Assembly (NCBI GenBank): GCA_045119215.1
Contig: JBGVDD010000266.1
Coordinates: 1-64,000 of the forward strand
Length of the DNA stretch: 64,000 nucleotides
DNA from: RUG11237 sp045119215
GTDB lineage: Bacteria > Bacillota > Clostridia > Lachnospirales > Lachnospiraceae
Reading direction: 5' to 3'
The notes under the pieces were generated by a model, which was not told the DNA's origin, did no database searches, and worked only from the letters and a program-made list of their open reading frames with translations. This document shows, one piece after another, positions 52,149-60,468 of the stretch. Within the stretch, counting starts at the first letter, position 1, and every line of letters starts with the position of its first letter. The translations under genes were made by a program, and so were the position numbers.

Positions 52149-53645
52149 ATGAGCATACGAGGATTAGATACAGAAGTAAGGAAAACCAGAAAACAGATTT
52201 TTAAAGAAGTGGCAAATTTAGCTTATCACTCAGAGAACATTATTGATGACCTGGAAGCTCTTCCTTATAAATTGTGTGATGCAGATACTCCGAGATTTTG
52301 GGAAAATATATATCGGGAACGGGCGGTGACAAGAGAAAGACTTCGCTTGGCTATGGGCTTGTCCTTAAGACCGGAAAATAAACCGGTACATGCTACCCAG
52401 GGAGTAGATGAAAGCGATATTGCAGAGAAATACTATGAACCACCGTTGATGCAGGTAATTCCATCAGCGTGTAATGCATGTGCCGAAAATAAATATATCG
52501 TAACAGATCAGTGTAAGGCTTGTACAGCACATCCTTGTGCAAAGGTGTGTCCAAGAGAAGCTATCTCTTTTGTGAACGGAAAATCATATATTAATCAGGA
52601 TTTGTGCATTAAATGTGGAAAATGTAAACAAGTTTGTCCTTATGATGCCATTTCCAAGCAGGTTCGTCCCTGTGCATTGGCTTGTGGTGTAAATGCAATT
52701 CACAGCGATGGATACGGAAGAGCTTGTATAGATGACAATAAATGTGTGAAATGCGGAATGTGTATGGTGCATTGTCCTTTTGGAGCTATTGCAGACAAGT
52801 CACAGATTTTCCAGTTGATTCGTGCCATTCAGTCAGGGGTAGAAGTGATTGCAATTATCGCTCCGGCTTTTGTGGGACAGTTTGGAGAAAATGTGACACC
52901 GGCCCAGATAAAAGAAGGCTTAAAACAATTGGGATTTGCAGGGATTTATGAAGTGGCAATTGGGGCAGATATGGGAGCTATGGCAGAAGCAAAACATTAT
53001 GTGCATATGGTGGAAAGCGGGGAACCGGCCTTTCTGCTTACTTCTTGTTGCCCATCCTGGTCGGTTCTGGCGAAAAAGTTCTTCCCAGAAACTATTGAAA
53101 GTATTTCCAATGAATTGACGCCAATGGTGGCAACAGCCAGAAAGGTAAAAGAGGAACATCCGGATGCGAAGGTGGTGTTTGTGGGACCTTGTGCGGCGAA
53201 AAAGCTGGAGGCATCCAGAAAATCTGTAAGAAGTGAAGTGGATTTTGTTATCACCTTCGAAGAATTGGATGGTATGTTTGAAGCTAAGGAGATTGTACTT
53301 GAAAGTCTGGAAACAGATGAAAGTGACGAAATCAAAGATGCAACTTCGGCAGGGCGTGGTTATGCAGTTGCCGGTGGGGTTGCGGGAGCTATCGAGGCCT
53401 GTGTGAAGGAATATTATCCTGAGGTAGATGTACACATTGAACATGCCGAAGGATTAAGTGAATGCAAGAAAATCCTGGCACTTGCAAAAGCAGGAAAGAA
53501 AAACGGCTGCCTGATTGAAGGTATGGGATGTCCGGGAGGTTGTGTTGGTGGAGCGGGAACCAACATTCCAATTCCAAAAGCAAACGCACAGGTGAAAAAA
53601 TTTGTGAATTGTGCCCAAAAGAAGTTGCCGGAAATGACGGAGTAA
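52149..53645 (+). CDS. [FeFe] hydrogenase, monomeric, group-B-like
   Basis: This 498-residue enzyme should evolve or use H2 with ferredoxin. An N-terminal region of ~100 residues without a [2Fe-2S] fold is followed by Cys-rich motifs (CNACAENKYIVTDQCKACTA, CIKCGKCKQVCPYDA, CVKCGMCMVHCPFGA) that bind [4Fe-4S] clusters. The H-cluster motifs are TSCCPSW (L1, ~297), GPCAAKK (L2, ~345) and GMGCPGGCVGGAG (L3, ~458). L1 with Ser rather than Gly and L2 with GPCAAKK instead of MPCxxK point to group B rather than the group A CpI type. It has its own promoter. Maturases HydEFG are not in the window. Confidence 0.92.
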   Translation: MSIRGLDTEVRKTRKQIFKEVANLAYHSENIIDDLEALPYKLCDADTPRFWENIYRERAVTRERLRLAMGLSLRPENKPVHATQGVDESDIAEKYYEPPLMQVIPSACNACAENKYIVTDQCKACTAHPCAKVCPREAISFVNGKSYINQDLCIKCGKCKQVCPYDAISKQVRPCALACGVNAIHSDGYGRACIDDNKCVKCGMCMVHCPFGAIADKSQIFQLIRAIQSGVEVIAIIAPAFVGQFGENVTPAQIKEGLKQLGFAGIYEVAIGADMGAMAEAKHYVHMVESGEPAFLLTSCCPSWSVLAKKFFPETIESISNELTPMVATARKVKEEHPDAKVVFVGPCAAKKLEASRKSVRSEVDFVITFEELDGMFEAKEIVLESLETDESDEIKDATSAGRGYAVAGGVAGAIEACVKEYYPEVDVHIEHAEGLSECKKILALAKAGKKNGCLIEGMGCPGGCVGGAGTNIPIPKANAQVKKFVNCAQKKLPEMTE

Positions 53646-53682
53646 TGGAAATGATGGGGTCCCATCCCAGAAAGGAAGGAAA

Positions 53683-54198
53683 ATGTTAAGAAAATTCTAT
53701 CCCACTTATGAAGTGGACAGTGTGTATGAGATACCATACCAGGAGTTATATAAAAATGGGTGCCGCGGGGTAATTTACGACATTGACAATACATTGACGG
53801 AACATGATGCTCCTGCTACTTCTGAAATTGTTTCCTTATTGGATAAACTTAAGGAAATGGGATATCAGATTTGTCTTCTCTCCAATAATAAAGAAGAGAG
53901 GGTGCAGCTTTTTAATAAAGATGTACAAGTAAAGTATATTCATAAAGCAGGGAAACCTTCTGTAAAAGGGTATGAACGGGCAATGGAACTTATGGGGTGT
54001 GACAGAACCAATACCATATTTGTAGGGGATCAGTTGTTTACCGATGTATATGGTGGGAATCGGACAGGAATTCCCACCTATCTGGTGAAGCCTATTGCAA
54101 AACACGAAGAAATCCAGATTGTGTTGAAACGGTATTTAGAGAGGATTGTGTTGTATTTTTACCATAAAAAATTGACGCAGAGTACAGGTGAAAAGTAA
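53683..54198 (+). CDS. yqeG: YqeG family HAD-type phosphatase
   Basis: This 171-residue protein is a HAD IIIA phosphatase. YDIDNTLTEHD carries the nucleophile/acid pair (Asp-x-Asp), LLSNNKEERV the motif II Ser/Asn, KPSVKGYERAM motif III and VGDQLFTDVYGGNRTG motif IV. In Firmicutes it is often near aroE and ribosome-assembly GTPase yqeH, and here aroE lies ~6 kb away. The substrate is unknown. AAGGAAGG precedes the ATG. It overlaps the DUF5662 gene by one base. Confidence 0.88.
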   Translation: MLRKFYPTYEVDSVYEIPYQELYKNGCRGVIYDIDNTLTEHDAPATSEIVSLLDKLKEMGYQICLLSNNKEERVQLFNKDVQVKYIHKAGKPSVKGYERAMELMGCDRTNTIFVGDQLFTDVYGGNRTGIPTYLVKPIAKHEEIQIVLKRYLERIVLYFYHKKLTQSTGEK

Positions 54199-54749
54199 TG
54201 AATATCTGGGGACATTTTAAGACGATAACAACTCATAAAATCATGGTGATGCGTCATTGCTTTCGGGTTGGTCTGTATTTTCAAGGAATAATGCACGACA
54301 TGTCAAAATACTCTCTCACAGAGTTTATACCAGGCTGTATTTATTATCAAGGCACAAGAAGTCCAAACAATGCAGAACGAGAGCAGACTGGTGTCTCTAT
54401 GGCGTGGCTCCATCATAAAGGTAGAAATAAACATCATTATGAATACTGGATTGACTACGGAATAGGAGAAGATAAAGCCATGCAGGGAATGAAAATTCCA
54501 AAGAAGTATATGGTGGAAATGTTTTGTGATAGAGTTGCTGCATCGAAAATATATAACGGAAAAAAATATACAGATGGTGAACCCTGGGGGTATTATGAAA
54601 GAGGAAAAGAATATGCTATTCTTCGCCCAGAGTCAAGGGCTATGTTAGAGGAACTTCTATGGATGTTGAAGGAACAGGGAGAAGAATACACTTTTAGATA
54701 TATTAAGAATGTTGTCATGAAAAAAGATTATCCTTATGGGAAAAAATAA
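54198..54749 (+). CDS. DUF5662 family protein
   Basis: This 183-residue protein matches a His-rich family of unknown function. Possible metal ligands are abundant: RHCFRVG, IMHDMSKYS, WLHHKGRNKHHYEYW. The pattern H-x-D with several further His resembles small metal-dependent phosphohydrolases, but this is not proven. It starts in TAATG overlap with yqeG, so the two are probably made together. Confidence 0.7.
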   Translation: MNIWGHFKTITTHKIMVMRHCFRVGLYFQGIMHDMSKYSLTEFIPGCIYYQGTRSPNNAEREQTGVSMAWLHHKGRNKHHYEYWIDYGIGEDKAMQGMKIPKKYMVEMFCDRVAASKIYNGKKYTDGEPWGYYERGKEYAILRPESRAMLEELLWMLKEQGEEYTFRYIKNVVMKKDYPYGKK

Positions 54750-54770
54750 CATGAGCAGGGAGGTGAGGGC

Positions 54771-55109
54771 ATGGATTGGAATCAAATAGAGAAAACAAAT
54801 GAATATTTAAAAGAACGCATGCCCCAAGTGCTTAAATCAGATTTGGTTAGAATTGTTATGTATGGTTCCTGTGCAAGAGGAGATTATAATGCTGAATCCG
54901 ATATGGATATAGTGTTGTTTACAAAGTGTAACCGTATAGAAGCAAAAAAATACGATGATATGTTAATGGATATTGTCACAGATATAGCAATGGATATGGG
55001 GGTTATTGTGCAGTATATATGTATACCGGTTCGGGAGTTTGAAGAGAAGAAAGCGTGGTATGGATATTTTAAGAATATAGAAAAAGAGGGGAAGGTAATC
55101 TATGGATAA
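54771..55109 (+). CDS. MNT-type nucleotidyltransferase domain protein (putative antitoxin)
   Basis: This 112-residue minimal nucleotidyltransferase has the motif GSCARGDYNAESDMDIVLF (~32-50): Gly-Ser, Arg-Gly and the Ser-Asp-x-Asp metal pair. GGGAGGTGAGG precedes the ATG. It overlaps the HEPN gene by 8 nt (ATGGATAA). In MNT-HEPN toxin-antitoxin pairs the nucleotidyltransferase inactivates its HEPN partner by adding AMP. It may also be a substrate-modifying enzyme outside TA function. Confidence 0.8.
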   Translation: MDWNQIEKTNEYLKERMPQVLKSDLVRIVMYGSCARGDYNAESDMDIVLFTKCNRIEAKKYDDMLMDIVTDIAMDMGVIVQYICIPVREFEEKKAWYGYFKNIEKEGKVIYG

Positions 55110-55557
55110 AGACACTTTTGCAGGATTAGCAATTGCTAGAATATATCGTTCTAGTGAGCTTTTGGAAGAAACAATAGAATTATTGGGAAAACAAAAATAT
55201 AAATCTGCAAATAATAGGGCTTTTTATTGTATTGAAAAAGCAATGAAAGCACTGTTGGCTGTGAAAGAGATTAATGCGGATTCTCATAATGGATGTTTGA
55301 TGCAGTTTAATATACACTATATAAAAGAAGAAGAGGGAGAATTTGTAAGAGGAGACTATAAAAAAATAGCATCAGTGGAACGAATTAGGAATAATTCGGA
55401 TTATGATGATTTTTACATTGCTGATAAAAAAGAGTGCGAAGAGGTTGTTGAAATTGCAAAGGAAATATTTTACAAAACAATTTGTTATTTAGAACAAAAA
55501 GACGGGATGAAGGAAGAAATCGAAAAACTTAAAAAACAGTTGAAAAATTCTTTGTAA
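55102..55557 (+). CDS. HEPN domain protein (putative toxin partner)
   Basis: This 151-residue all-helical protein fits the HEPN domain: ANNRAFYCIEKAMKALL (~34-50) matches the helix that carries the Tyr/Cys pattern, and RIRNNSDYDDFYIA (~94-107) matches the R-x3-DY motif of the HEPN (PF05168) class. It lacks the R-x4-6-H RNase motif of HepT toxins, so RNase activity is doubtful. Overlap with the MNT gene shows they are a pair. The last ~20 residues form a Lys/Glu coil. Confidence 0.78.
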   Translation: MDKDTFAGLAIARIYRSSELLEETIELLGKQKYKSANNRAFYCIEKAMKALLAVKEINADSHNGCLMQFNIHYIKEEEGEFVRGDYKKIASVERIRNNSDYDDFYIADKKECEEVVEIAKEIFYKTICYLEQKDGMKEEIEKLKKQLKNSL

Positions 55558-55645
55558 TGGTATAAAATGTAAAGGAGTTTTGTGAGCCTACAAAAAAAGA
55601 TAAAAGGAAAGAGAAAGGCTAAGGCATTTTAAGGAGGAAAAATAA

Positions 55646-56203
55646 ATGGTTTCAGCAGGAGATTTTAGAAACGGCGTAACATTAGAGATTGAAGGAAATG
55701 TATATCAGATTATTGAGTTTCAGCATGTAAAACCTGGTAAGGGTGCAGCTTTTGTTCGTACAAAGCTTAAGAATGTTATCAATGGTGGTGTAGTGGAAAA
55801 AACTTTCCGTCCAACAGAAAAATTCCCACAGGCACGTATCGACAGAGTGGAAATGCAGTATCTGTACGCAGATGGTGATTTATACAACTTTATGAATATG
55901 GAAACATATGATCAGATTGCCTTAGGAGCTGATGTGGTTGGAGATGCAATGAAATTTGTGAAAGAAAACGATACAGTTAAAGTATGTTCTTACAATGGAA
56001 GCGTATACGCAGTAGAACCACCTATGTTTGTTGAATTACAGATTACAGAAACAGAACCTGGGGTAAAGGGAGATACAGCAACAGGAGCAACTAAGCCTGC
56101 TACAGTAGAAACAGGAGCAACTGTTTATGTTCCATTATTTGTGAATCAGGATGATGTTATCAAGATTGACACAAGAACAGGCGAATACTTATCAAGAGTA
56201 TAG
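55646..56203 (+). CDS. efp: Elongation factor P
   Basis: This 185-residue three-domain factor relieves ribosome stalling at polyproline. The tip of domain I is HVKPGKGAAFVRTKLKN, with a Lys at the usual modification position (~Lys32). EGNVYQIIEFQHV and the C-terminal VPLFVNQDDVIKIDTRTGEY are diagnostic. AAGGAGG lies nine nt before the ATG. It ends at a strong terminator. Confidence 0.97.
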   Translation: MVSAGDFRNGVTLEIEGNVYQIIEFQHVKPGKGAAFVRTKLKNVINGGVVEKTFRPTEKFPQARIDRVEMQYLYADGDLYNFMNMETYDQIALGADVVGDAMKFVKENDTVKVCSYNGSVYAVEPPMFVELQITETEPGVKGDTATGATKPATVETGATVYVPLFVNQDDVIKIDTRTGEYLSRV

Positions 56204-56215
56204 TAATGTTTTGGC

Positions 56216-56248
56216 AGAGCAGGAACAAAAGTTCCTGCTCTATTTTTG
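56216..56248 (+). terminator. Terminator after efp
   Basis: AGAGCAGGAAC-AAAA-GTTCCTGCTCT is an 11-bp stem followed by ATTTTTG. Confidence 0.92.
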
Positions 56249-56250
56249 TG

Positions 56251-56410
56251 GAAGGGGATGCGACCCCCTGGAAGGGGATGCGACCCCCAAGGAGGGGATG
56301 CGACCCCAAGGAGGGGATGCGACCCCCTGGAAGGGGATGCGACCCCCTGGAAGAGGATGCGACCCCCTGGAAGGGGATGCGACCCCCTGGAGGGGATGCG
56401 ACCCCCAAGG
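56251..56410. repeat. GC-rich tandem repeat, 8 units of 19-20 bp
   Basis: Eight copies of GGGGATGCGACCCC (one has GAGG) are spaced 19-20 nt apart, with spacers CTGGAA or CAAGGA. Each unit can form a GGGG...CCCC hairpin. All three plus frames stay open through it, but none looks like a real protein. It sits between the efp terminator and the start of the GT-C gene and is far richer in G+C than the surroundings. Confidence 0.92.
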
Positions 56411-56437
56411 ATGTTGGCACAGGGAAAGGGAGAGGAA

Positions 56438-58192
56438 ATGAGAGCAGCAGTTTTAAGGTTTGGAGAGTGGATGAAAACAATAGAAAAAAAAGTGAAGACC
56501 TGGCCACAAAATATTCCGGAAATCCTCGTATTCATTATTTATACAATTGGTCATTTTGTGATGAGTTACTATCATGAACCATGGTATGATGAGGCCGTGG
56601 CATGGCAAATAGCAAAATGCGCATCTGTTAAGGAAATTCTATGGGAAATACCACATTATGAAGGACACCCACAATTTTGGCATATTCTGATGAGCTTTTT
56701 TGCAAAAAATGGAGTGCCTTATCAGCTATCACTCAGCATTCTCAGTTACTTGTTTGCGGGCACAGCTATATTATGTATATTAAAATATTCGCCTTTTCCC
56801 AGGGGGGTGAAACTATTATTGCCATTTAACTATTTTTTGTTTTATCAATATAGTGTGATTAGCCGTCCTTATGCAGTTATGTTGCTGGCTTTTGTGCTTT
56901 TGGCAATGACATATAAAAAAAGAAATGAAAGTCCAGTGAGGTTTGTATTGTGTCTGGCTTTTTTGTGCGTCAGCAGTGCCTATGGAATTGTGGTAGCAGG
57001 GGGGATTACCATTGCATGGGTGATAGATATATTAGAAGAAGAATCTGGAAAGAAATTCTTTCAGAAGATGATTCAGGATAGAAGAGTGTGGTGCATGGTG
57101 GGCTTGCTTGTTCTGGCTATGGCTTTAATTGTGTGTATTTTTCCGGCGGAAGATAATTTTGCCACAGAATTCATTGGAAGATTAAAGCATCCAATGAGTT
57201 ATGGTGAGCGGTTATTGTACATGTTGGTGGCACTGCCAGCAGAATTGTTTTTTACTGCAGCATTTCACTCTCATGGTTTGCTGTTGATTGCGGTGGAGTT
57301 TGAAGGAATCGAAATTGCCATGGCATATGTTCTTGGAGCCGTAATATGGTGTGCGATTCTTACTATGGCCTTTTGCCGCAAGACGTTGCCACAGTTAGTC
57401 ATTCCTTTTGGACTTTTTGCTCTTTTCGGTTCTGCTGTTTATGTAGCTCAGCATCATATAGGTGTTGGAATGTTGATTTTAATTTATTGGTATTGGATTA
57501 CGTTGGAAGAAAATCAACCTAGAAATCAAAAAAAGCGAAACTATTCAGGTATATTAAAAAAGTTTGCAGACAGTGTGAAAGAAGAGGAAAAGGTATTTCA
57601 AGGTATTGGACTTCTACTCTTAGTGTCTATGGTGTTACTTCCTGTTGTGTGGACAGTGCAAAGTTGTAAAATGGAAGTGGAACAGACTTATGCTGCCGGC
57701 AGGAATGAGGCTTTGTTCATAAAAGAACATCATTTAGACAAGTATGACATTTGGGCATCCTGGAAAAAAATGAAGCTTCCAGGGGAGAAAGAAGATACAA
57801 AAAATGTAATGAATACCAACGAATTTCCGACGGTGGATAATGTGTTGGCTTATTTTGATTCGAATATTTTTGAGAATGTCAGGTGTAGAGTAAGGGCCAC
57901 AGATTATTCTAGTCACAAGATGGCAACAGAGGAAGAAAACCAGATAAATTATGAAATGTGGAGAAAATTGGGAAAGCCAGATGTATTGTATCAAGATGTC
58001 CAATTGGATTTACTGTATGGTGACAAGGATATAATTAAGAGAGAATATACACTGGTGTATTCTGAACTTTGCTATAGTATCTGGAAAGGAACTGGTGAAG
58101 CGGTGACTTCGAATATTTATGTGAGAAAGGAGTTGGCGAAAAAATTGGGACTGAAAGAAGTGGAGGAGGCAAATTTATGGAGCAAGAGATGA
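56438..58192 (+). CDS. Multi-pass membrane protein, GT-C glycosyltransferase-like
   Basis: The ATG at 56438 is chosen because AAAGGGAGAGG lies before it; the frame is open upstream only because of the tandem repeat. The 584-residue protein starts with a short charged segment and then ~10 membrane helices. HEPWYDEAVAWQIAKC (~47-62) carries an Asp-Glu in the first outside loop, like the catalytic acid of GT-C (GT39/PMT, ArnT) enzymes. HYEGHPQFWH follows. The C-terminal ~150 residues are soluble and outside. A lipid-linked sugar donor is likely, but family assignment is by fold pattern. It overlaps the next gene by 16 nt. Confidence 0.65.
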   Translation: MRAAVLRFGEWMKTIEKKVKTWPQNIPEILVFIIYTIGHFVMSYYHEPWYDEAVAWQIAKCASVKEILWEIPHYEGHPQFWHILMSFFAKNGVPYQLSLSILSYLFAGTAILCILKYSPFPRGVKLLLPFNYFLFYQYSVISRPYAVMLLAFVLLAMTYKKRNESPVRFVLCLAFLCVSSAYGIVVAGGITIAWVIDILEEESGKKFFQKMIQDRRVWCMVGLLVLAMALIVCIFPAEDNFATEFIGRLKHPMSYGERLLYMLVALPAELFFTAAFHSHGLLLIAVEFEGIEIAMAYVLGAVIWCAILTMAFCRKTLPQLVIPFGLFALFGSAVYVAQHHIGVGMLILIYWYWITLEENQPRNQKKRNYSGILKKFADSVKEEEKVFQGIGLLLLVSMVLLPVVWTVQSCKMEVEQTYAAGRNEALFIKEHHLDKYDIWASWKKMKLPGEKEDTKNVMNTNEFPTVDNVLAYFDSNIFENVRCRVRATDYSSHKMATEEENQINYEMWRKLGKPDVLYQDVQLDLLYGDKDIIKREYTLVYSELCYSIWKGTGEAVTSNIYVRKELAKKLGLKEVEEANLWSKR

Positions 58193-60468
58193 AAAAAAAC
58201 AAAGAGCAAACAGTGCTGGATTTAGCTATTGTTATGATATCTTCTATTGTGGTGATAAGTGTTTGGTGCAGGTATGGCTATAATTCCTTTATTGCTGATG
58301 ATAACAGGGAACAATGGTATCCTGTTATTGAAACAGTGATGAAGCAATGGCTGCAGACAGGTCATATGCCGGCCTTTGATTTCTTTCAAGGAAAAGGTCT
58401 TGAAATTGCACCTCAGGGGTCCTATGGCGTAACCAATCCTATGATGATTCTAGGGTATTTGCTAAATCAGTTGTGCCCAGTGAAATCCAGCGCCATGGCA
58501 ATATATTTTATTTTGAATTTTACTTTTGGAAATATGGCAATGTATCTCTTGACCAAAAGTATGAAATGTTCTAGAGGTATGAGATTTCTCGCAGTGCTTG
58601 TGTATTCCTCCTGTGGAGCGTACATGGCTTTCATGTACTGGTACTATATTATCGTAAGTTATTTTATAGTTCCGTTGCTTTTCTATGTGATGAATAAGGA
58701 TGTAGGTACCAAGAAGGTGTATGTTTCGGCTGGCTGTGTGCTGGCTTTTAGCTTGTATCTTGGAAATGTACAATACACCTTTATGCATTATTTGAGTTAC
58801 AGTGTAGTCATGTTAGTGTTGGCGCTTCTGAAACATAAGGATGCAATGAAAATATACATGTGCAATATTTTCGTTGGAATATTTTTGAGCATTCCCCTAT
58901 TTGGATTACTTTTGGGAGCCAGTGGACATTTTCAGCAAAATCAATTTTTGGATGCGTGGGTAGCTGCTTATCAGTTGATAGGGAATGCACTGATACCAAG
59001 AGGAATCGTAAAATTAAAGGAAGGTGTGCTGTATGATATTTTGTGCACACAACATGGCAACCGCACGGATGAAACGCTTTATTATGGGGCGGCAGTTTTT
59101 ATTCCTATGTTTATTCTAGGGCTTAAGTGGCTTATAAACACAGTGAAGGAATACCGTATAAGAAAAAGAAGCATCATAGCGACTGGAGAAAAGCTGGATT
59201 TGAATAAGGTGGGAAGAGAATGCTATAGAATAATGTGTCATAAAGACTATGTGGGAAAAATGGGAATGTCGTTTTTGGTGTTGACTATTCTTTGGATTGA
59301 TTATATACAGTCTGGTACCATTGCTTATATTCTTTCTGTTTGTCCTGTGGTCAATCATTTTCGATTCCTTTTTAAAGGAATCTTTGTACTGGTTCCTGTG
59401 GCGGCTATTTGTGTGTGCTATTATGTGGACAAGCAGTCCATAAAATTGAAAAAAATCTGTTGTGCATTGATGGTTGTAGCGGGAATTGTAGGTCTTGTAA
59501 ATAATTATTATGTATATGATGTCTGTTACAGTGTCTTTGGGAAGGATTACAACAAAGTAAAAGTGTCAGAAGAGGTCGAATCTGCAAGAGAGAGAATAGA
59601 AGATTATAATATGAATCTGAAGGATTATCGTGTCACAGCATTTCTTGGAATGGAAGTTTTGCGGCATGAACAGTCTATCTTCGATTACGAAAATTTACTA
59701 AACCGCAATTTTCCTACCATGTTGGGAATTTATACTTTGGCAGGAGAGGATGTGGCAATACCGGAAAGTACCTTAAAGCAGTATGACTCTATTTATAGTA
59801 GTGAAGATTGGCAGACGGCATATGGAAATAGTGGGCAGCTATGGTACCTGTATCAATCATTGCAGGATGATACAGAGAAGACCTGTCAGCAGCTAATAGA
59901 TAATAGTGTAAAGTACCTGATTCTTGAGTGCGATAGTAAGACAGGACGAGTAAAATACTACAGTGATGATGTATATGAAAATAAAAGAGATTACATCACT
60001 GAGATAACAAAGCTTATAAATGGTACACAGGATTTGAAGGTTTCTCGTGTTTGCCCTTATGAAGAAAAATACACCCTCATGGAATTAGAGGGAGTGAATC
60101 CACTTTGTAGAAATCAAAAAAATCAAAAAGTTCATATGAAGAGTGAAGGGATAGATGCACTTACTTTCACAGTGGAAGAAGGTGAAAGCTATGAGTTGTC
60201 CTTTGCGTACAATAAACATTTAAAAGCGAAAGGGGAAGATGGACAAGTATTAGAATTAAGAGAAAGTGAAAAGGGAATGCTGGTGCTTGAAACAGGAGAT
60301 TATAGTGGAAAGGTTAAGATTTATTATGGAAACAAGATGGTATATGCAACCTGGGTGTTCATGCTTGTGACCACAATTGCTTTTTTAATCCAGTTATTTG
60401 TGCCGGTGAACCAGGTACCCTGGCACAAGGAAAAGACGAAAATGAAGGAAAAAAGAAAGGATGAATGA
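58177..60468 (+). CDS. YfhO-like multi-pass membrane protein
   Basis: This 763-residue protein has ~11-12 membrane helices and a long extracytoplasmic C-terminal part. ADDNREQWYPVIETVMKQWL in the first outside loop, FFQGKGLEIAPQG, and YSSCGAYMAF are like the YfhO/GT-C family, which adds sugars to teichoic acids or other surface polymers in Firmicutes. Residues ~450-720 are soluble; a last helix (~730-748) and a Lys-rich tail end it. GGAGG lies ~8 nt before the ATG, inside the preceding gene. With the upstream GT-C-like gene it forms a tight pair. Confidence 0.72.
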   Translation: MEQEMKKNKEQTVLDLAIVMISSIVVISVWCRYGYNSFIADDNREQWYPVIETVMKQWLQTGHMPAFDFFQGKGLEIAPQGSYGVTNPMMILGYLLNQLCPVKSSAMAIYFILNFTFGNMAMYLLTKSMKCSRGMRFLAVLVYSSCGAYMAFMYWYYIIVSYFIVPLLFYVMNKDVGTKKVYVSAGCVLAFSLYLGNVQYTFMHYLSYSVVMLVLALLKHKDAMKIYMCNIFVGIFLSIPLFGLLLGASGHFQQNQFLDAWVAAYQLIGNALIPRGIVKLKEGVLYDILCTQHGNRTDETLYYGAAVFIPMFILGLKWLINTVKEYRIRKRSIIATGEKLDLNKVGRECYRIMCHKDYVGKMGMSFLVLTILWIDYIQSGTIAYILSVCPVVNHFRFLFKGIFVLVPVAAICVCYYVDKQSIKLKKICCALMVVAGIVGLVNNYYVYDVCYSVFGKDYNKVKVSEEVESARERIEDYNMNLKDYRVTAFLGMEVLRHEQSIFDYENLLNRNFPTMLGIYTLAGEDVAIPESTLKQYDSIYSSEDWQTAYGNSGQLWYLYQSLQDDTEKTCQQLIDNSVKYLILECDSKTGRVKYYSDDVYENKRDYITEITKLINGTQDLKVSRVCPYEEKYTLMELEGVNPLCRNQKNQKVHMKSEGIDALTFTVEEGESYELSFAYNKHLKAKGEDGQVLELRESEKGMLVLETGDYSGKVKIYYGNKMVYATWVFMLVTTIAFLIQLFVPVNQVPWHKEKTKMKEKRKDE

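Noticed and set aside
56251..56437. CRISPR array
   Set aside because: Units are adjacent with 5-6 nt spacers of only two kinds; no unique spacers and no cas genes.
56246..56437. N-terminal protein extension through the GC-rich repeat
   Set aside because: All three frames are open because of the repeat; the best ribosome binding site is just before 56438, and the efp terminator covers 56246.
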